Below are positions 7,334-15,020 of a stretch of DNA of 23,286 nt, piece after piece. Positions within the stretch are counted from its first letter, which is position 1, and the number at the start of each line of letters is the position of its first letter. Source of the stretch: CAZYWA01 sp964650975 [NCBI: uncultured bacterium] (GTDB lineage: Bacteria; JADJOY01). The DNA lies in NCBI GenBank assembly GCA_964650975.1, contig CAZYWA010000054.1:1-23286 (forward strand). Direction: 5' to 3'. The notes under the pieces were generated by a model that saw nothing but the letters and a program-made list of their open reading frames with translations, was not told the origin of the DNA and ran no database searches. The translations under genes and the position numbers were made by a program.

Positions 7334-7402
7334 GGGCTGCGGTCCCTCGCAGCCGCAGGGCTCTCTCTCGATCCACCTCTGCGGACGCGACGGAGCGCGT
7401 CC
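7334..7402. repeat. Family B paired-hairpin repeat, copy 2 (inverted relative to copy 1)
   Basis: Hairpin GGCTGCG (7335-7341), loop GTCCCT, CGCAGCC (7348-7354). Second hairpin GGACGCG (7383-7389), loop ACGGAG, CGCGTCC (7396-7402). Positions 7334-7359 are the exact reverse complement of 6503-6528, and the second stem matches that at 6460-6478. Here the second loop is not complementary to the first, unlike the other copies. Confidence 0.75.
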
Positions 7403-7450
7403 CTCCCGCCGCTGCCCGTCGAGGTCGAACGGGAAAACGACTCGAACCGG

Positions 7451-7485
7451 AACGAAAACGGCCGGGGCCATCGAGGCCCCGGCCG
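7451..7485 (-). terminator. Intrinsic terminator of the M36 protease gene
   Basis: CGGCCGGGGCC (7459-7469), loop ATCGA, GGCCCCGGCCG (7475-7485): a perfect 11-bp GC stem. On the minus strand it is followed by TTTTCGTT (complement of 7451-7458). It lies ~55 nt beyond the protease stop, in the right orientation. Confidence 0.8.
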
Positions 7486-7540
7486 GATCGCCCGCGAGTT
7501 GTGCGAGCGAGGAACTACCCGTCGAATCGATCGCGCGCGA

Positions 7541-9856
7541 TCACGCTCGCGCGCGACGCCGCGCCCGCAGCGCGAACACCAGCGCCGCCGCCGGGATCAG
7601 GTACATGCCGACGTCGGCAGGCACCTGGTTCCCGGAGGACGTGACGCCCGTTCCGGCCTCGGCGAGCTGCTGCTGGCAGCCGCCTGGTGTGGCCGGATTG
7701 CAGTCGTCATCGATTCCGTTGCCCGGGATCTCGGTGGCGCCCGGATTCACGGCCGCGTTGTTGTCGTCGCAGTCGGTCGCCGATCCGTTCGGGCAAGACG
7801 CGCTGCCCGGATTGCCGTAGCCGTCGTGATCGTTGTCGATGCAGGTGCCGCCGCCACCGCAGGAGGCCGGCACCGCGAAGCCGTTGGTGACGCTCACCGA
7901 GAGGCCGCCGGGGCCGGGGTTGGCGTCGCTTCCGAGGCCGCGCTTCGCGAACGCGGTCCACAGGGTGCAGACATCCTGGCCGCCGAAGTTGTCCTGCGCC
8001 GCCTGGATCATGCCGTCGCGCACCTGCGTGAAGGTCGGGTTGCAGGGCGTGTTCTTGAGGCCTTCCTCCATGTAGAGCATCGCGCGCTGGTTACCCGCGC
8101 CGCCCGCTTCGTTGTAGAGGTTGGCGTCGAAGCCGTGGGCCGTGACCAGCGCCCAGTACATCTCCCACTCGATCGAGGCCCACACCTCGCCCACGAAGTG
8201 AACCTCGGGGACGAAGCCGTTGATGTCCTGGTAGGTGTGGGTGTTGACGGTCATGTCGGTGGTGTAGGGCATGGTGCGGATGCCGAGGCCGGTGGTGGGC
8301 TCGCCCAGCACGTAGGTGCCCATGCCGCGCGCCTCGGTCGCCGTGTCGGTGGGCTTGGCCGTGAAGACCAGGGCCCACCAGTCGCTCAGGCCCTCACCGG
8401 GCTGCTGGCGGCTCGACAAGCAGCTCGAGTTCGAGGGACCGCCGACGGTGCGGATCGAAACACCGTGGCCGAACTCGTGGGCGATGATCCCGGCGTCGAA
8501 GTCGCCGTCGCGGCGCGGGGTGGTCTGGGTCCAGAGGTACATCTGCATGCGGCCCGAGGTGCCGTCGGGCGGCGCCGAGAAGTTGGCGTTGTTGCAGGCA
8601 CCGGCGCTGCAGTTCGAATCCTGCGCTTCCGCGTTGACGGAGTCGTTGCCGACGCCGCCGTTGCCGAAGTTGTTGGTCTGGTAATTGCCGCCGGCTTCGT
8701 CGAAGCCGTAGTGGTAGTGGACGTCGTGCAGGATGTTGTTCCAGTAGAAGAGATTCGTGACCGCGGCCGACGTGTAGGTCGTGGGGTCCGCGGTGGCGAA
8801 GTCGATCGGGTAGTTGAAGTCGCACACCTGCGAGCCGCCGCAGTTGGGCTCGGTGGCGGGCGGAGCGTTGTTGCCGTCGAGATCGTCGTAGGCGTGAACG
8901 TTGTTGCCCTGCGGCTTGCTGAAGGTGGTGGTGCCGTTCGAGTTCCAGCCGAGCGGCGACGCGACGGCGTCGGCCGGGTTGGTGAGCAGCACGCGGCCGT
9001 CCGCGGGCGGCGCGGGCGTGGTGTGGTTCGGGCTCTCGACCGGCTGCGGGTAGACGCGGTACTGCTCGTCGCGAGTCCAGTCGAAGCGCGTCCAGATCTG
9101 GTGGGTCGAGGCGTCGACCGTGAAGTCGTAGTGGTGCTGCGAGTCGGGAGTCTTGACCGCGAAGTTCCACACCAGCCGCGCGTTGCCCGAGCGCACCGGG
9201 AGCCACATCTGGCGCGCCGGGATCGTCGAGGCGTCGAGCTTGAGACCGAGATGGGTGCCGGCGGCGGCGATCGCCGCGGCGGCGGTGTCGGCGTGCTCGC
9301 CGCGCGCGGCGGCGCTGGCACCGGCGATGTCGGCGATGGCGCCGCTGTTGACGCTGATGATGCGTCCGTCGCGGTTCACGTGCACCTGGATCTGCGCGTT
9401 GTAGACCGGCTTACCGGCGTACACCTGGCGGAAATAGACGTGTGTGGCGCCGGTGACCTTCGAGTACACGCTGTCGGTCACCTCGAGGCCGTCGAGGTCG
9501 GCGTCGTCGAGGCCGAGAGCCGCGACGTGCGCCTTGAGGAAGGCGAGGGCGATGGTCTTGGCGTCGCCCTTGGCGGCGGCGCTCAGGTAGCCGCCGCGGT
9601 TCCAGAGCGAGCTGGTGACGCCGGTCGCGGGATCGAAGCTGGCGACCAGGTCGCCGTACTGCGCGCGCAACGCGTCGACCGCGCGGACCTGTGCCGAGCG
9701 CGGCTGTGCCACGCCGCCCGCGTCGATGAGCGGCGCGCGCGCGTCCAGATCGCGCGTCGCGGATGCGATCACCGGCGCCGCGAGCGTCGCCGCGATCGCC
9801 ACCAGCAGCGCACGCCGCCAGGCAGCCGCACCTACTGCGGTGTTGCGATGTTTCAT
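7541..9856 (-). CDS. Secreted M36 (fungalysin-type) zinc metalloprotease with MopE-like motif and C-terminal sorting tail
   Basis: 771 residues. A signal peptide (residues ~1-32, ALLVAIAATLAAPVIASA) is followed by an FTP/PepSY-like propeptide (~80-200, with VTGATHVYFRQVYAGKPVYN). The catalytic domain (~270-660) has HEFGH at 460-464 and the third zinc ligand Glu488 in EGLSDWW, the gluzincin arrangement of M36. Residues ~672-727 carry an acidic calcium/metal-type motif, DNDHDGYGNPG then TDCDDNNAAVNPGATEI and GIDDDC, of the MopE kind. The tail ends with a hydrophobic stretch (MYLIPAAALVFAL) and RARRRARA, the tripartite layout of PEP-CTERM/MYXO-CTERM signals without a signature I can name. The propeptide should keep it inactive until export. 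GGGGAGGGGAGAGG just before ATG 9856 is a strong ribosome binding site. Confidence 0.92.
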   Translation of the reverse strand: MKHRNTAVGAAAWRRALLVAIAATLAAPVIASATRDLDARAPLIDAGGVAQPRSAQVRAVDALRAQYGDLVASFDPATGVTSSLWNRGGYLSAAAKGDAKTIALAFLKAHVAALGLDDADLDGLEVTDSVYSKVTGATHVYFRQVYAGKPVYNAQIQVHVNRDGRIISVNSGAIADIAGASAAARGEHADTAAAAIAAAGTHLGLKLDASTIPARQMWLPVRSGNARLVWNFAVKTPDSQHHYDFTVDASTHQIWTRFDWTRDEQYRVYPQPVESPNHTTPAPPADGRVLLTNPADAVASPLGWNSNGTTTFSKPQGNNVHAYDDLDGNNAPPATEPNCGGSQVCDFNYPIDFATADPTTYTSAAVTNLFYWNNILHDVHYHYGFDEAGGNYQTNNFGNGGVGNDSVNAEAQDSNCSAGACNNANFSAPPDGTSGRMQMYLWTQTTPRRDGDFDAGIIAHEFGHGVSIRTVGGPSNSSCLSSRQQPGEGLSDWWALVFTAKPTDTATEARGMGTYVLGEPTTGLGIRTMPYTTDMTVNTHTYQDINGFVPEVHFVGEVWASIEWEMYWALVTAHGFDANLYNEAGGAGNQRAMLYMEEGLKNTPCNPTFTQVRDGMIQAAQDNFGGQDVCTLWTAFAKRGLGSDANPGPGGLSVSVTNGFAVPASCGGGGTCIDNDHDGYGNPGSASCPNGSATDCDDNNAAVNPGATEIPGNGIDDDCNPATPGGCQQQLAEAGTGVTSSGNQVPADVGMYLIPAAALVFALRARRRARA

Positions 9857-9986
9857 GGTCCTCTCCCCTCCCCCTGCGAGTATGGTTTTGCCGACCGAAT
9901 CTCGGCCGTGCGTGCTTGGCGAACCGCGCCCAGCAACGTTCGAGTTGCCGCGATACCAGCCGAGCCAGCGTGTCGATGGATCCCCG

Positions 9987-11324
9987 TCAATTGTGCCAGC
10001 CGCGCCGCCTGGCGCGCAACGCGGCTCCCGCGGCCAGGGCCACCAGCGGCACGGCCCACACGTCCATCGGCAAGCGCAAGCGGTTCTCGATGAGGGCGCT
10101 GGTCGCGGCGGGGATCATCACGCCGGCGAAGCTCGCGACCAGGAAGAGAGCAACCCTCGCGTCGGCTCGCAACAGACACGTGAGCCCGAGCAGCGCGCCG
10201 AGCCAGAAGATCGCGTTCACCGCCGGCGCCAGCGTCATCCAGCGTGGATAGAGCGCCTGCCACGCGTAGCGGCTGAACGGCCGAGGTGGCGAGAGCAGCT
10301 GCTGGCGGAGCTCGCGACCGAGGGAGAGCAGGGTGAGACCGGGATGCGCCGCGATCGTCTCGCGAACGTCGGCCCGCTGGACGGCAATCCGCTCGGGCAG
10401 CGGAATCGCCCGGTAGCGCGCGAACGCCGCCTCTCGGATCGCGAAGAAATCGCCCTCGCCGTTCGCGGCGCGGACCCGGGGCACCAGGTAGCAGGACGCC
10501 GTTTCCGTGCCGATGGCCGACGCGGTCGCGACTCCGTGCTGAACGAGGTTCGATCCGACCACGAACGCCGGGATCGCGAGCGTCGCGGCCCACAGTCCCC
10601 AGGCCTGCGCTCGGCTGGCCGCCGCTCTACGCGGTCGCGCGATGAGCAGCGGCAGCAGCGCGGGGATGAAAAAGAACGTGGGCCGAATCGACTGGCACGC
10701 CGCCCAGGCGAGCGCCGCGGCCGTGGCCAGCAGCGCACCGCCGCGCTCGCGCCACGCGAGCGTCGCCGCGAGCGCCAGCGCCGCCAGGAACGCGTGCGGC
10801 GCGTCGGTGATCAGCTCCGGCGCGAACTGCACCATCGCCGGCCACGCGGCGAAGAGCAGGCCGGCGATCGCGCCGCCGCGACCGCCCGCGCCGATGGAGC
10901 GCGCGATGCTCATCACCGCACCGGCCGCGAGCGCCGCGAGCCACGGCTCGATCCAGAGCGGCAGCAGCGGGTGACCGGCGAGCCGGTGAGAGAGCGCCAG
11001 CAACAGCGGGTAGCCCGGGCCGCGCAGCAGGTAGGACGCGCGCAGCGGGCCGTGCGCCAGAATGTCGCGCGCCACGTCCACGTAGCTCGACGTGTCGGGC
11101 GCCACCCACGGAACTTTTCCGGCAGGGCAAGCGAGGCTCAGCGGATCGCACCCGAGCGACCGGGCCACGTGCATCAGATTGAGCTGATGCAGCAGTCCCA
11201 CCAGCAGCGGGACGAGCACCGGAAACAGCAGCCTCGCGGGCGTTCGCGACGACGCCTGCCCGGTGTCGCTCCGGGCAGGTGTGGGAGGTGCCCCGTCTGG
11301 CGTCATCGTGGCGATGTAAGGCAT
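9987..11324 (-). CDS. GT39/PMT_2-like polytopic membrane glycosyltransferase
   Basis: ~445 residues with about ten hydrophobic segments. After the first helix comes the GT-C signature loop: an acidic DTSSYVDVARDIL, then LLRGPGYPLLLAL, matching the D...Y...A...RxPGYPLLLA pattern of the dolichyl-phosphate-mannose-protein mannosyltransferase-like (PMT_2) family. These enzymes move a sugar from a polyprenyl-phosphate donor onto lipid, glycan or protein at the outer face of the inner membrane. The C-terminus is RARRRGWHN, which should be cytoplasmic by the positive-inside rule. Two starts are possible, ATG 11324 and ATG 11306; neither has a clear ribosome binding site. I took the first because a TATACT box lies just upstream. 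It is divergent from the sugar cluster at 11693, whose products may supply its donor (inference). Confidence 0.82.
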   Translation of the reverse strand: MPYIATMTPDGAPPTPARSDTGQASSRTPARLLFPVLVPLLVGLLHQLNLMHVARSLGCDPLSLACPAGKVPWVAPDTSSYVDVARDILAHGPLRASYLLRGPGYPLLLALSHRLAGHPLLPLWIEPWLAALAAGAVMSIARSIGAGGRGGAIAGLLFAAWPAMVQFAPELITDAPHAFLAALALAATLAWRERGGALLATAAALAWAACQSIRPTFFFIPALLPLLIARPRRAAASRAQAWGLWAATLAIPAFVVGSNLVQHGVATASAIGTETASCYLVPRVRAANGEGDFFAIREAAFARYRAIPLPERIAVQRADVRETIAAHPGLTLLSLGRELRQQLLSPPRPFSRYAWQALYPRWMTLAPAVNAIFWLGALLGLTCLLRADARVALFLVASFAGVMIPAATSALIENRLRLPMDVWAVPLVALAAGAALRARRRGWHN

Positions 11325-11340
11325 ATGCGCGGAGCGCGCG

Positions 11341-11346
11341 AGTATA
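11341..11346 (-). promoter_or_regulatory. Possible -10 box (TATACT) of the membrane glycosyltransferase gene
   Basis: On the minus strand this reads TATACT, one base from the TATAAT consensus and rare in such GC-rich DNA, placed ~17 nt before ATG 11324. No recognisable -35 hexamer at the right distance. If used, the leader would be very short. Confidence 0.3.
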
Positions 11347-11525
11347 CGCCCGCCCACGATCGCACTTCCCAGCCGGCGCGCCGCCGAACACGTCCATCGC
11401 CGCACGGGCGCCGTGAGAAGAGTGAGCCAGCCGGCTCGGGGGTGGCAGCGTCTCAGTTGCTGCTTGGAGGGACCCCGCGCCTTCGGCGCTCCTGCGGGTC
11501 CGCGTTGGCATCGCGATCGATCGCT

Positions 11526-11602
11526 GCCCACCGAGGGACCGGTGGGCCTCCAGACGGAATCGCGGAGATGCCGCTTGGAGCGCCCGCGGTCCCTCGCGCG
11601 CG
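11526..11602. repeat. Family B paired-hairpin repeat, copy 3
   Basis: Hairpin GCCCACCG (11526-11533), loop AGGGAC (11534-11539), CGGTGGGC (11540-11547). Second hairpin CGCCCGCG (11581-11588), loop GTCCCT, CGCGCGCG (11595-11602), with one mismatch. The two loops are exact reverse complements. CTCCA after the first hairpin can pair with TGGAG before the second. About nine-tenths identical over ~80 nt to copy 5 at 19904, as judged by eye. Confidence 0.8.
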
Positions 11603-11692
11603 AGGGCAGAACGAGACACTGACCGGCGGTGGAACCCGAAAGAAATCGCAGCCTGCTAAGATCGATTTCCCCGCTGCGATCCGCCCCTCACG

Positions 11693-12409
11693 ATGTATCG
11701 CTCGCTCCGCGTCGCCGCGATCGTGCCGGTCTTCGACGAGGCCGCCAAGATCGGCGACGTCGTGCGTCGCACCCCGCGCGACGTGGTCGACTCGCTGCTG
11801 GTGGTCGACGACGGCTCCGCGGACGGCTCCGCGGAAGTCGCCGAGCGCGGCGGAGCCGAGCTGATTCGCCACGGCGAGCGCCGCGGGGTCGGCGCGGCGC
11901 TGCGCAGCGGGTACGCCGCGGCGCTCGCGCGCGACTGCGACGTGGCCGTGGTGATGGCCGGGAACGACAAGGACTCGCCCGAGGAGATCCGCCTGCTCCT
12001 CGACCCGATCGTGGAAGGACGAGCCGACTTCGTGCAGGGCTCGCGGTTCCTGACGCGCGGTGCTCGCTTCGGCGACATGCCGCTTCATCGCCGCGCCGCC
12101 ACCCGAGTCCATCCGTTGCTGTTCTCGCTGGCAGCCCGGCGGCGAGTCACCGAGTCCACCAACGGCTTCCGCGCGATTCATCGCCGGGTCCTCGTGGATT
12201 CGCGGATCGCACTGGATCAGCGCTGGCTCGACGGTTACGCGCTCGAGCCTTACCTCTACCTGCGCGCCATCCGCCTCGGTTACCGGACCGCCGAGGTGCC
12301 GGTCACGAAGGTGTATCCACCGAGACGTCTCGGTCAGACCAAGATGAAGCCGGGCGCCGACTGGTGGCAGATGCTGAGCCCGTTGGTGCGCGTGGGCCTG
12401 GGGCGCTAG
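11693..12409 (+). CDS. Family 2 glycosyltransferase (polyprenyl-phosphate sugar synthase type)
   Basis: 238 residues, a bare GT-A domain. The nucleotide-binding strand reads VPVFDEAAKIGDVV, with VVDDGSADGS at 38-47. The metal site is the variant VVMAGNDKDSPEEI (Asp-x-Asp at 92-94) instead of the usual DADGQH. The C-terminal part has the conserved STNGFRAIHR and a basic KVYPPRRLGQTKMKPG. Proteins of this group attach a nucleotide sugar to a polyprenyl phosphate or a glycan; there are no membrane segments here. First gene of a tight operon: only 4 nt separate its stop from the GTG of the aminotransferase. It could provide the lipid-linked donor for the divergent GT-C enzyme (inference). Confidence 0.88.
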   Translation: MYRSLRVAAIVPVFDEAAKIGDVVRRTPRDVVDSLLVVDDGSADGSAEVAERGGAELIRHGERRGVGAALRSGYAAALARDCDVAVVMAGNDKDSPEEIRLLLDPIVEGRADFVQGSRFLTRGARFGDMPLHRRAATRVHPLLFSLAARRRVTESTNGFRAIHRRVLVDSRIALDQRWLDGYALEPYLYLRAIRLGYRTAEVPVTKVYPPRRLGQTKMKPGADWWQMLSPLVRVGLGR

Positions 12410-12413
12410 ATCC

Positions 12414-13538
12414 GTGCCCAAGAGCGAGCCGCGCATCCCGCTCGTGGATCTGCGCGTGCAGCACGCCGAGGTCGCGGCGGAGATCTCGGCGGGCATCGCG
12501 CGAGCGTGCGAGCGGGGCGAGTTCATCGGCGGCTCCGCGGTGGCCGACTTCGAGCGCCGCTACGCCACGTTCTGCGGCACGCGGGAGTGCGTGGGCGTCG
12601 GCAACGGCACCGATGCCATCGAGCTGACGCTGCGCGCGCTCGGTGTCGGTGCGGGCGACGAGGTGATCCTGCCCGCCAATACCTTCATCGCCACGGCGAT
12701 GGCGGTGCTGCGCATCGGTGCCGCGCCGGTGCTGGTCGACTGTGAGCCTCGCCATCACGGGATCGACCCCGCGGCCGTGGCCGCACGCATCGGCAATCGC
12801 ACCCGCGCCATCATCCCCGTCCACCTCTTCGGGCAGATGGCGTCGCTCGAGGCGCTCGGGGAGATGGCCGCTCGAGCGGGCGTGCCGATCGTGGAGGATG
12901 CTGCGCAGGCGCATGGTGCGTTGCGGCACGGTGCGCAGCCCGGGACCCTCGGAGTCGCGGCGACGACGAGCTTTTATCCATCCAAGAACCTCGGTGCCTA
13001 CGGTGACGCCGGCGCGGTCTTGACCAACGACCTCGAGCTGGCACGGCGAGTGCGCGCGCTCGGCAACTACGGCCGCGACGGCCACCACGATCACGTCGAG
13101 CCGGGATTCAACTCGCGCCTCGACGCCATCCAGGCCGTGGTGCTGGGCGTCAAGCTCGGCCGGCTCGCGGCGTGGAACGCGGCGCGGCGCGCGGCCGCTG
13201 AGCGCTATCACGAGTTGCTCGGCGTTTTGCCCGAGGTGACGCGCCCTGAGACCGCCCCTGGAAACGCCCACGTCTGGCATCTCTACGTGGTCCGCGTTCC
13301 GCGCCGCGACGCGATCATCCAGCGTCTCGCGGAGCTGGGGATCGACGCGGGAATCCACTATGCGTTGCCGCTTCACCTCACACGCGCGCTCGCGATGCTC
13401 GGCCACCGGCCCGGAGACTTCCCGGTCGCGGAACGGCTCGCGTCGGAGATCTTGTCGTTGCCGCTCTTTCCGGGCATCACGGCGGAGCAACAGCAGCGAG
13501 TGGTCGGTGCGCTCGGCTTGGCGCTCCGGGGAGAGTGA
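12414..13538 (+). CDS. DegT/DnrJ/EryC1/StrS family PLP-dependent sugar aminotransferase
   Basis: 374 residues, full length for the family. It begins with the typical PLVDLRVQHAEV and EFIGGSAVADFE. GNGTDAIELTLRALG (near 64-77) binds the cofactor phosphate, EDAAQAHGA (161-169) holds the PLP-ring Asp, and the Schiff-base Lys191 lies in FYPSKNLGAYGDAG. The FYP-S-KNLGA form is typical of enzymes that aminate a 3- or 4-keto sugar nucleotide (FdtB/QdtB/WbpE-like). With a WbpD-like acetyltransferase directly downstream, a 3-keto substrate is most likely (inference). Start is GTG 12414. The stop overlaps the next GTG by four bases (GTGA), so the genes are coupled. Neither the dehydrogenase nor the ketoisomerase that would make the keto sugar is in the window. 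Confidence 0.92.
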   Translation: MPKSEPRIPLVDLRVQHAEVAAEISAGIARACERGEFIGGSAVADFERRYATFCGTRECVGVGNGTDAIELTLRALGVGAGDEVILPANTFIATAMAVLRIGAAPVLVDCEPRHHGIDPAAVAARIGNRTRAIIPVHLFGQMASLEALGEMAARAGVPIVEDAAQAHGALRHGAQPGTLGVAATTSFYPSKNLGAYGDAGAVLTNDLELARRVRALGNYGRDGHHDHVEPGFNSRLDAIQAVVLGVKLGRLAAWNAARRAAAERYHELLGVLPEVTRPETAPGNAHVWHLYVVRVPRRDAIIQRLAELGIDAGIHYALPLHLTRALAMLGHRPGDFPVAERLASEILSLPLFPGITAEQQQRVVGALGLALRGE

Positions 13539-14119
13539 CGATCGTGCCGCGCGATCCCAGTGTCTTCGTCCACGAGCGGGCGCTCTGCGAGAGCAGCGAG
13601 ATCGGCGCACGCACGCGCGTGTGGGCGTTCGCCCACGTCATGGAGGGAGCGCGCGTGGGTGCCGACTGCAACGTCGGCGACCACGCGTTCATCGAGGCGG
13701 GTGCCGTGATCGGCGACCGCGTCACGGTCAAGAACGCGGTGCTGGTGTGGGACAAGGTCACCGTCGAGGACGACGTGTTCCTGGGACCCAACATGATCTT
13801 CACCAACGATTCCGTACCGCGCGCCGCGTTCAAGAAGCCGAGCGACCAATTCCTGCCGACCCGCGTTCGCCGCGGCGCCTCGATCGGCGCCAACGCGACG
13901 ATCGTGTGCGGCGTGACCGTCGGGGAAGCGGCGTTCGTCGGCGCAGGCGCGGTGGTGGTGCGCGACGTGCCGGCCCGCGCGCTGGTGGTTGGAAATCCGG
14001 CCGCGCCGATCGGATGGATCTGCGATTGCGGCGAACGGCTGGGCGAGTCGCTGCGCTGCTCGTGCGGCCGCGCGTTCCGATTGGTTTCCGCCGAGGACGG
14101 GCTCGAGCCGGTTCGATGA
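13535..14119 (+). CDS. WbpD/WlbB-like sugar N-acetyltransferase (left-handed beta-helix)
   Basis: 194 residues. The middle is a run of hexapeptide turns (IGARTRVWAFAHVMEGARVG, VGDHAFIEAGAVIG, IGANATIVCGVTVG) of the trimeric left-handed beta-helix acyl-CoA transferases. The insertion FLGPNMIFTNDSVPRAA with Asn91-Asp92 is characteristic of the WbpD/WlbB group, which acetylates the 3-amino group of UDP-2-acetamido-3-amino sugars. The C-terminus has two CxC pairs (Cys163/165, Cys175/177 in ICDCGERL and LRCSCGRAF) that look like a small metal-binding ribbon, also seen in relatives. The start GTG overlaps the aminotransferase stop. An FdtC/QdtC-like enzyme acting on a dTDP-3-amino sugar is an alternative. 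Confidence 0.88.
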   Translation: MTIVPRDPSVFVHERALCESSEIGARTRVWAFAHVMEGARVGADCNVGDHAFIEAGAVIGDRVTVKNAVLVWDKVTVEDDVFLGPNMIFTNDSVPRAAFKKPSDQFLPTRVRRGASIGANATIVCGVTVGEAAFVGAGAVVVRDVPARALVVGNPAAPIGWICDCGERLGESLRCSCGRAFRLVSAEDGLEPVR

Positions 14120-14126
14120 ACGCTCG

Positions 14127-14720
14127 ATGAGCACGACCATGAGCCAACCCACGATCCGCGTGGCGCGTCCCGAGGACGGCGAGCACGTGGCGGCGATCTA
14201 CCGGCCGTACGTGGTGTCGACGCCGATCACCTTCGAGACCGAGCCGCCGAGCGGCGCCGCGATGAGCGAGCGCATCGAATCGATCCTGCCGCGCTGGCCG
14301 TGGCTGGTGTGGGAAGAGCGCGGACGGGTGCTGGGATACGCGTACGCGAGCGAATACCGGGCTCGAATCGCCTATCGCTGGTCGGTCGACGTCGCGGTGT
14401 ACGTGGATTCCACCGCGCACCGCCGCGGCATCGGACGACGGCTCTACCAGGCGCTCTTTCCGCTGCTCACGCTGCAACGGCTGGAAAACGCCTACGCCGG
14501 CATCACGCTGCCCAACGCGGGAAGCGTCGGGCTCCACGAAGCGATGGGTTTCCGAACCGTGGGCGTCTACAGCAACGTCGGCTGGAAGCTCGGCGCCTGG
14601 CACGACGTCGGCTGGTGGGGCTTGGCACTCGGCCGCTACCCAACGCCCCCGCCCGAACCGATTCCCTTCGGTGAGCTGCGCGAATCCCCCGAGGTCGCCG
14701 CGATCTTGAGCCGGGTGTAG
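14127..14720 (+). CDS. Phosphinothricin-type GNAT N-acetyltransferase
   Basis: 197 residues from ATG 14127; ATG 14139 is an equally good alternative. The sequence follows the phosphinothricin (PAT/Bar-like) acetyltransferase pattern throughout: TPITFETEPPS, GYAYASEYRARIAYRWSVDV, the acetyl-CoA loop RRGIGRRLY, AGITLPNAGSVGLHEAMGF, then GVYSNVGWKLGAWHDVGWW. Family members acetylate the amino group of phosphinothricin, methionine sulfoximine or arsinothricin. It begins 7 nt after the sugar acetyltransferase stop, so it shares the transcript, but the family gives no reason to link it to the sugar pathway. The last ~30 residues are a Pro-rich extension. Confidence 0.88.
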   Translation: MSTTMSQPTIRVARPEDGEHVAAIYRPYVVSTPITFETEPPSGAAMSERIESILPRWPWLVWEERGRVLGYAYASEYRARIAYRWSVDVAVYVDSTAHRRGIGRRLYQALFPLLTLQRLENAYAGITLPNAGSVGLHEAMGFRTVGVYSNVGWKLGAWHDVGWWGLALGRYPTPPPEPIPFGELRESPEVAAILSRV

Positions 14721-14761
14721 CGAAGGGACGCCGCCGCGCGGAAACGTCGGGCGAGCGCGCT

Positions 14762-14986
14762 TCAGAACCGCCCGCGGTCTGGATTCGCGAGCCAGGCGAA
14801 CAGGCCGAGCCCGACCCCCGTGGCAACGAGCGGGAAACCCGACTGGGCCCAACGAACGAGACCCGCGACCAGGGCGACCAGACCGCCGACCGAGAACGCG
14901 ATTCCCACGAGAATCCGCCATTTCTCGGACTTGGGCGGCTCGGGGCGGCGGGGAGGCACGGAGATCACGATCTCGTCTCGCGGCAT
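14762..14986 (-). CDS. Small membrane protein with two predicted helices, unknown function
   Basis: 74 residues from ATG 14986. A short charged, Pro-rich head (PPRRPEPPKSEKW) precedes two hydrophobic stretches (ILVGIAFSVGGLVALVAGLV and FPLVATGVGLGLFAWLA) and a short basic tail, NPDRGRF. An in-frame TTG at 15016 would add ten residues. GAGGG lies too close to the ATG to be an ideal ribosome binding site. The upstream part of the frame overlaps the macrodomain gene and is not protein-like, so I exclude it. It follows the TIGR02452 gene on the same strand, with 34 nt between them, and may be co-transcribed. Family not recognised. Confidence 0.55.
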   Translation of the reverse strand: MPRDEIVISVPPRRPEPPKSEKWRILVGIAFSVGGLVALVAGLVRWAQSGFPLVATGVGLGLFAWLANPDRGRF

Positions 14987-15020
14987 CCCTCGAAGGAAGT
15001 GCGCCGCCGTCTCCAAAGCG

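Larger units (their letters stand above)
7236..7540. other. Intergenic region with a family B repeat and a terminator
   Basis: 305 nt between two minus-strand genes. It holds family B copy 2 (7334-7402) and the terminator of the protease gene (7451-7485). No credible reading frame is seen in either strand. Any promoter for the small secreted-protein gene would lie at about 7240-7330, where the sequence shows no convincing -10/-35 pair. Confidence 0.6.
11325..11692. other. Divergent intergenic region with a family B repeat
   Basis: 368 nt between the minus-strand membrane glycosyltransferase and the plus-strand sugar cluster. Contents: a TATACT box at 11341, family B copy 3 plus an extra compound hairpin (11470-11501, GGACCC...GGGTCC with an inner GCGCC/GGCGC stem), and a TAAGAT box at 11657-11662 that could be the -10 of the cluster. 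No protein-like frame. Confidence 0.55.

Noticed and set aside
7229-10093. 954-codon open frame on the plus strand
   Set aside because: It lies antisense to the M36 protease, whose domains and catalytic residues are all intact. Its translation is a Val/Arg/Gly/Ala-rich shadow typical of GC-rich DNA.
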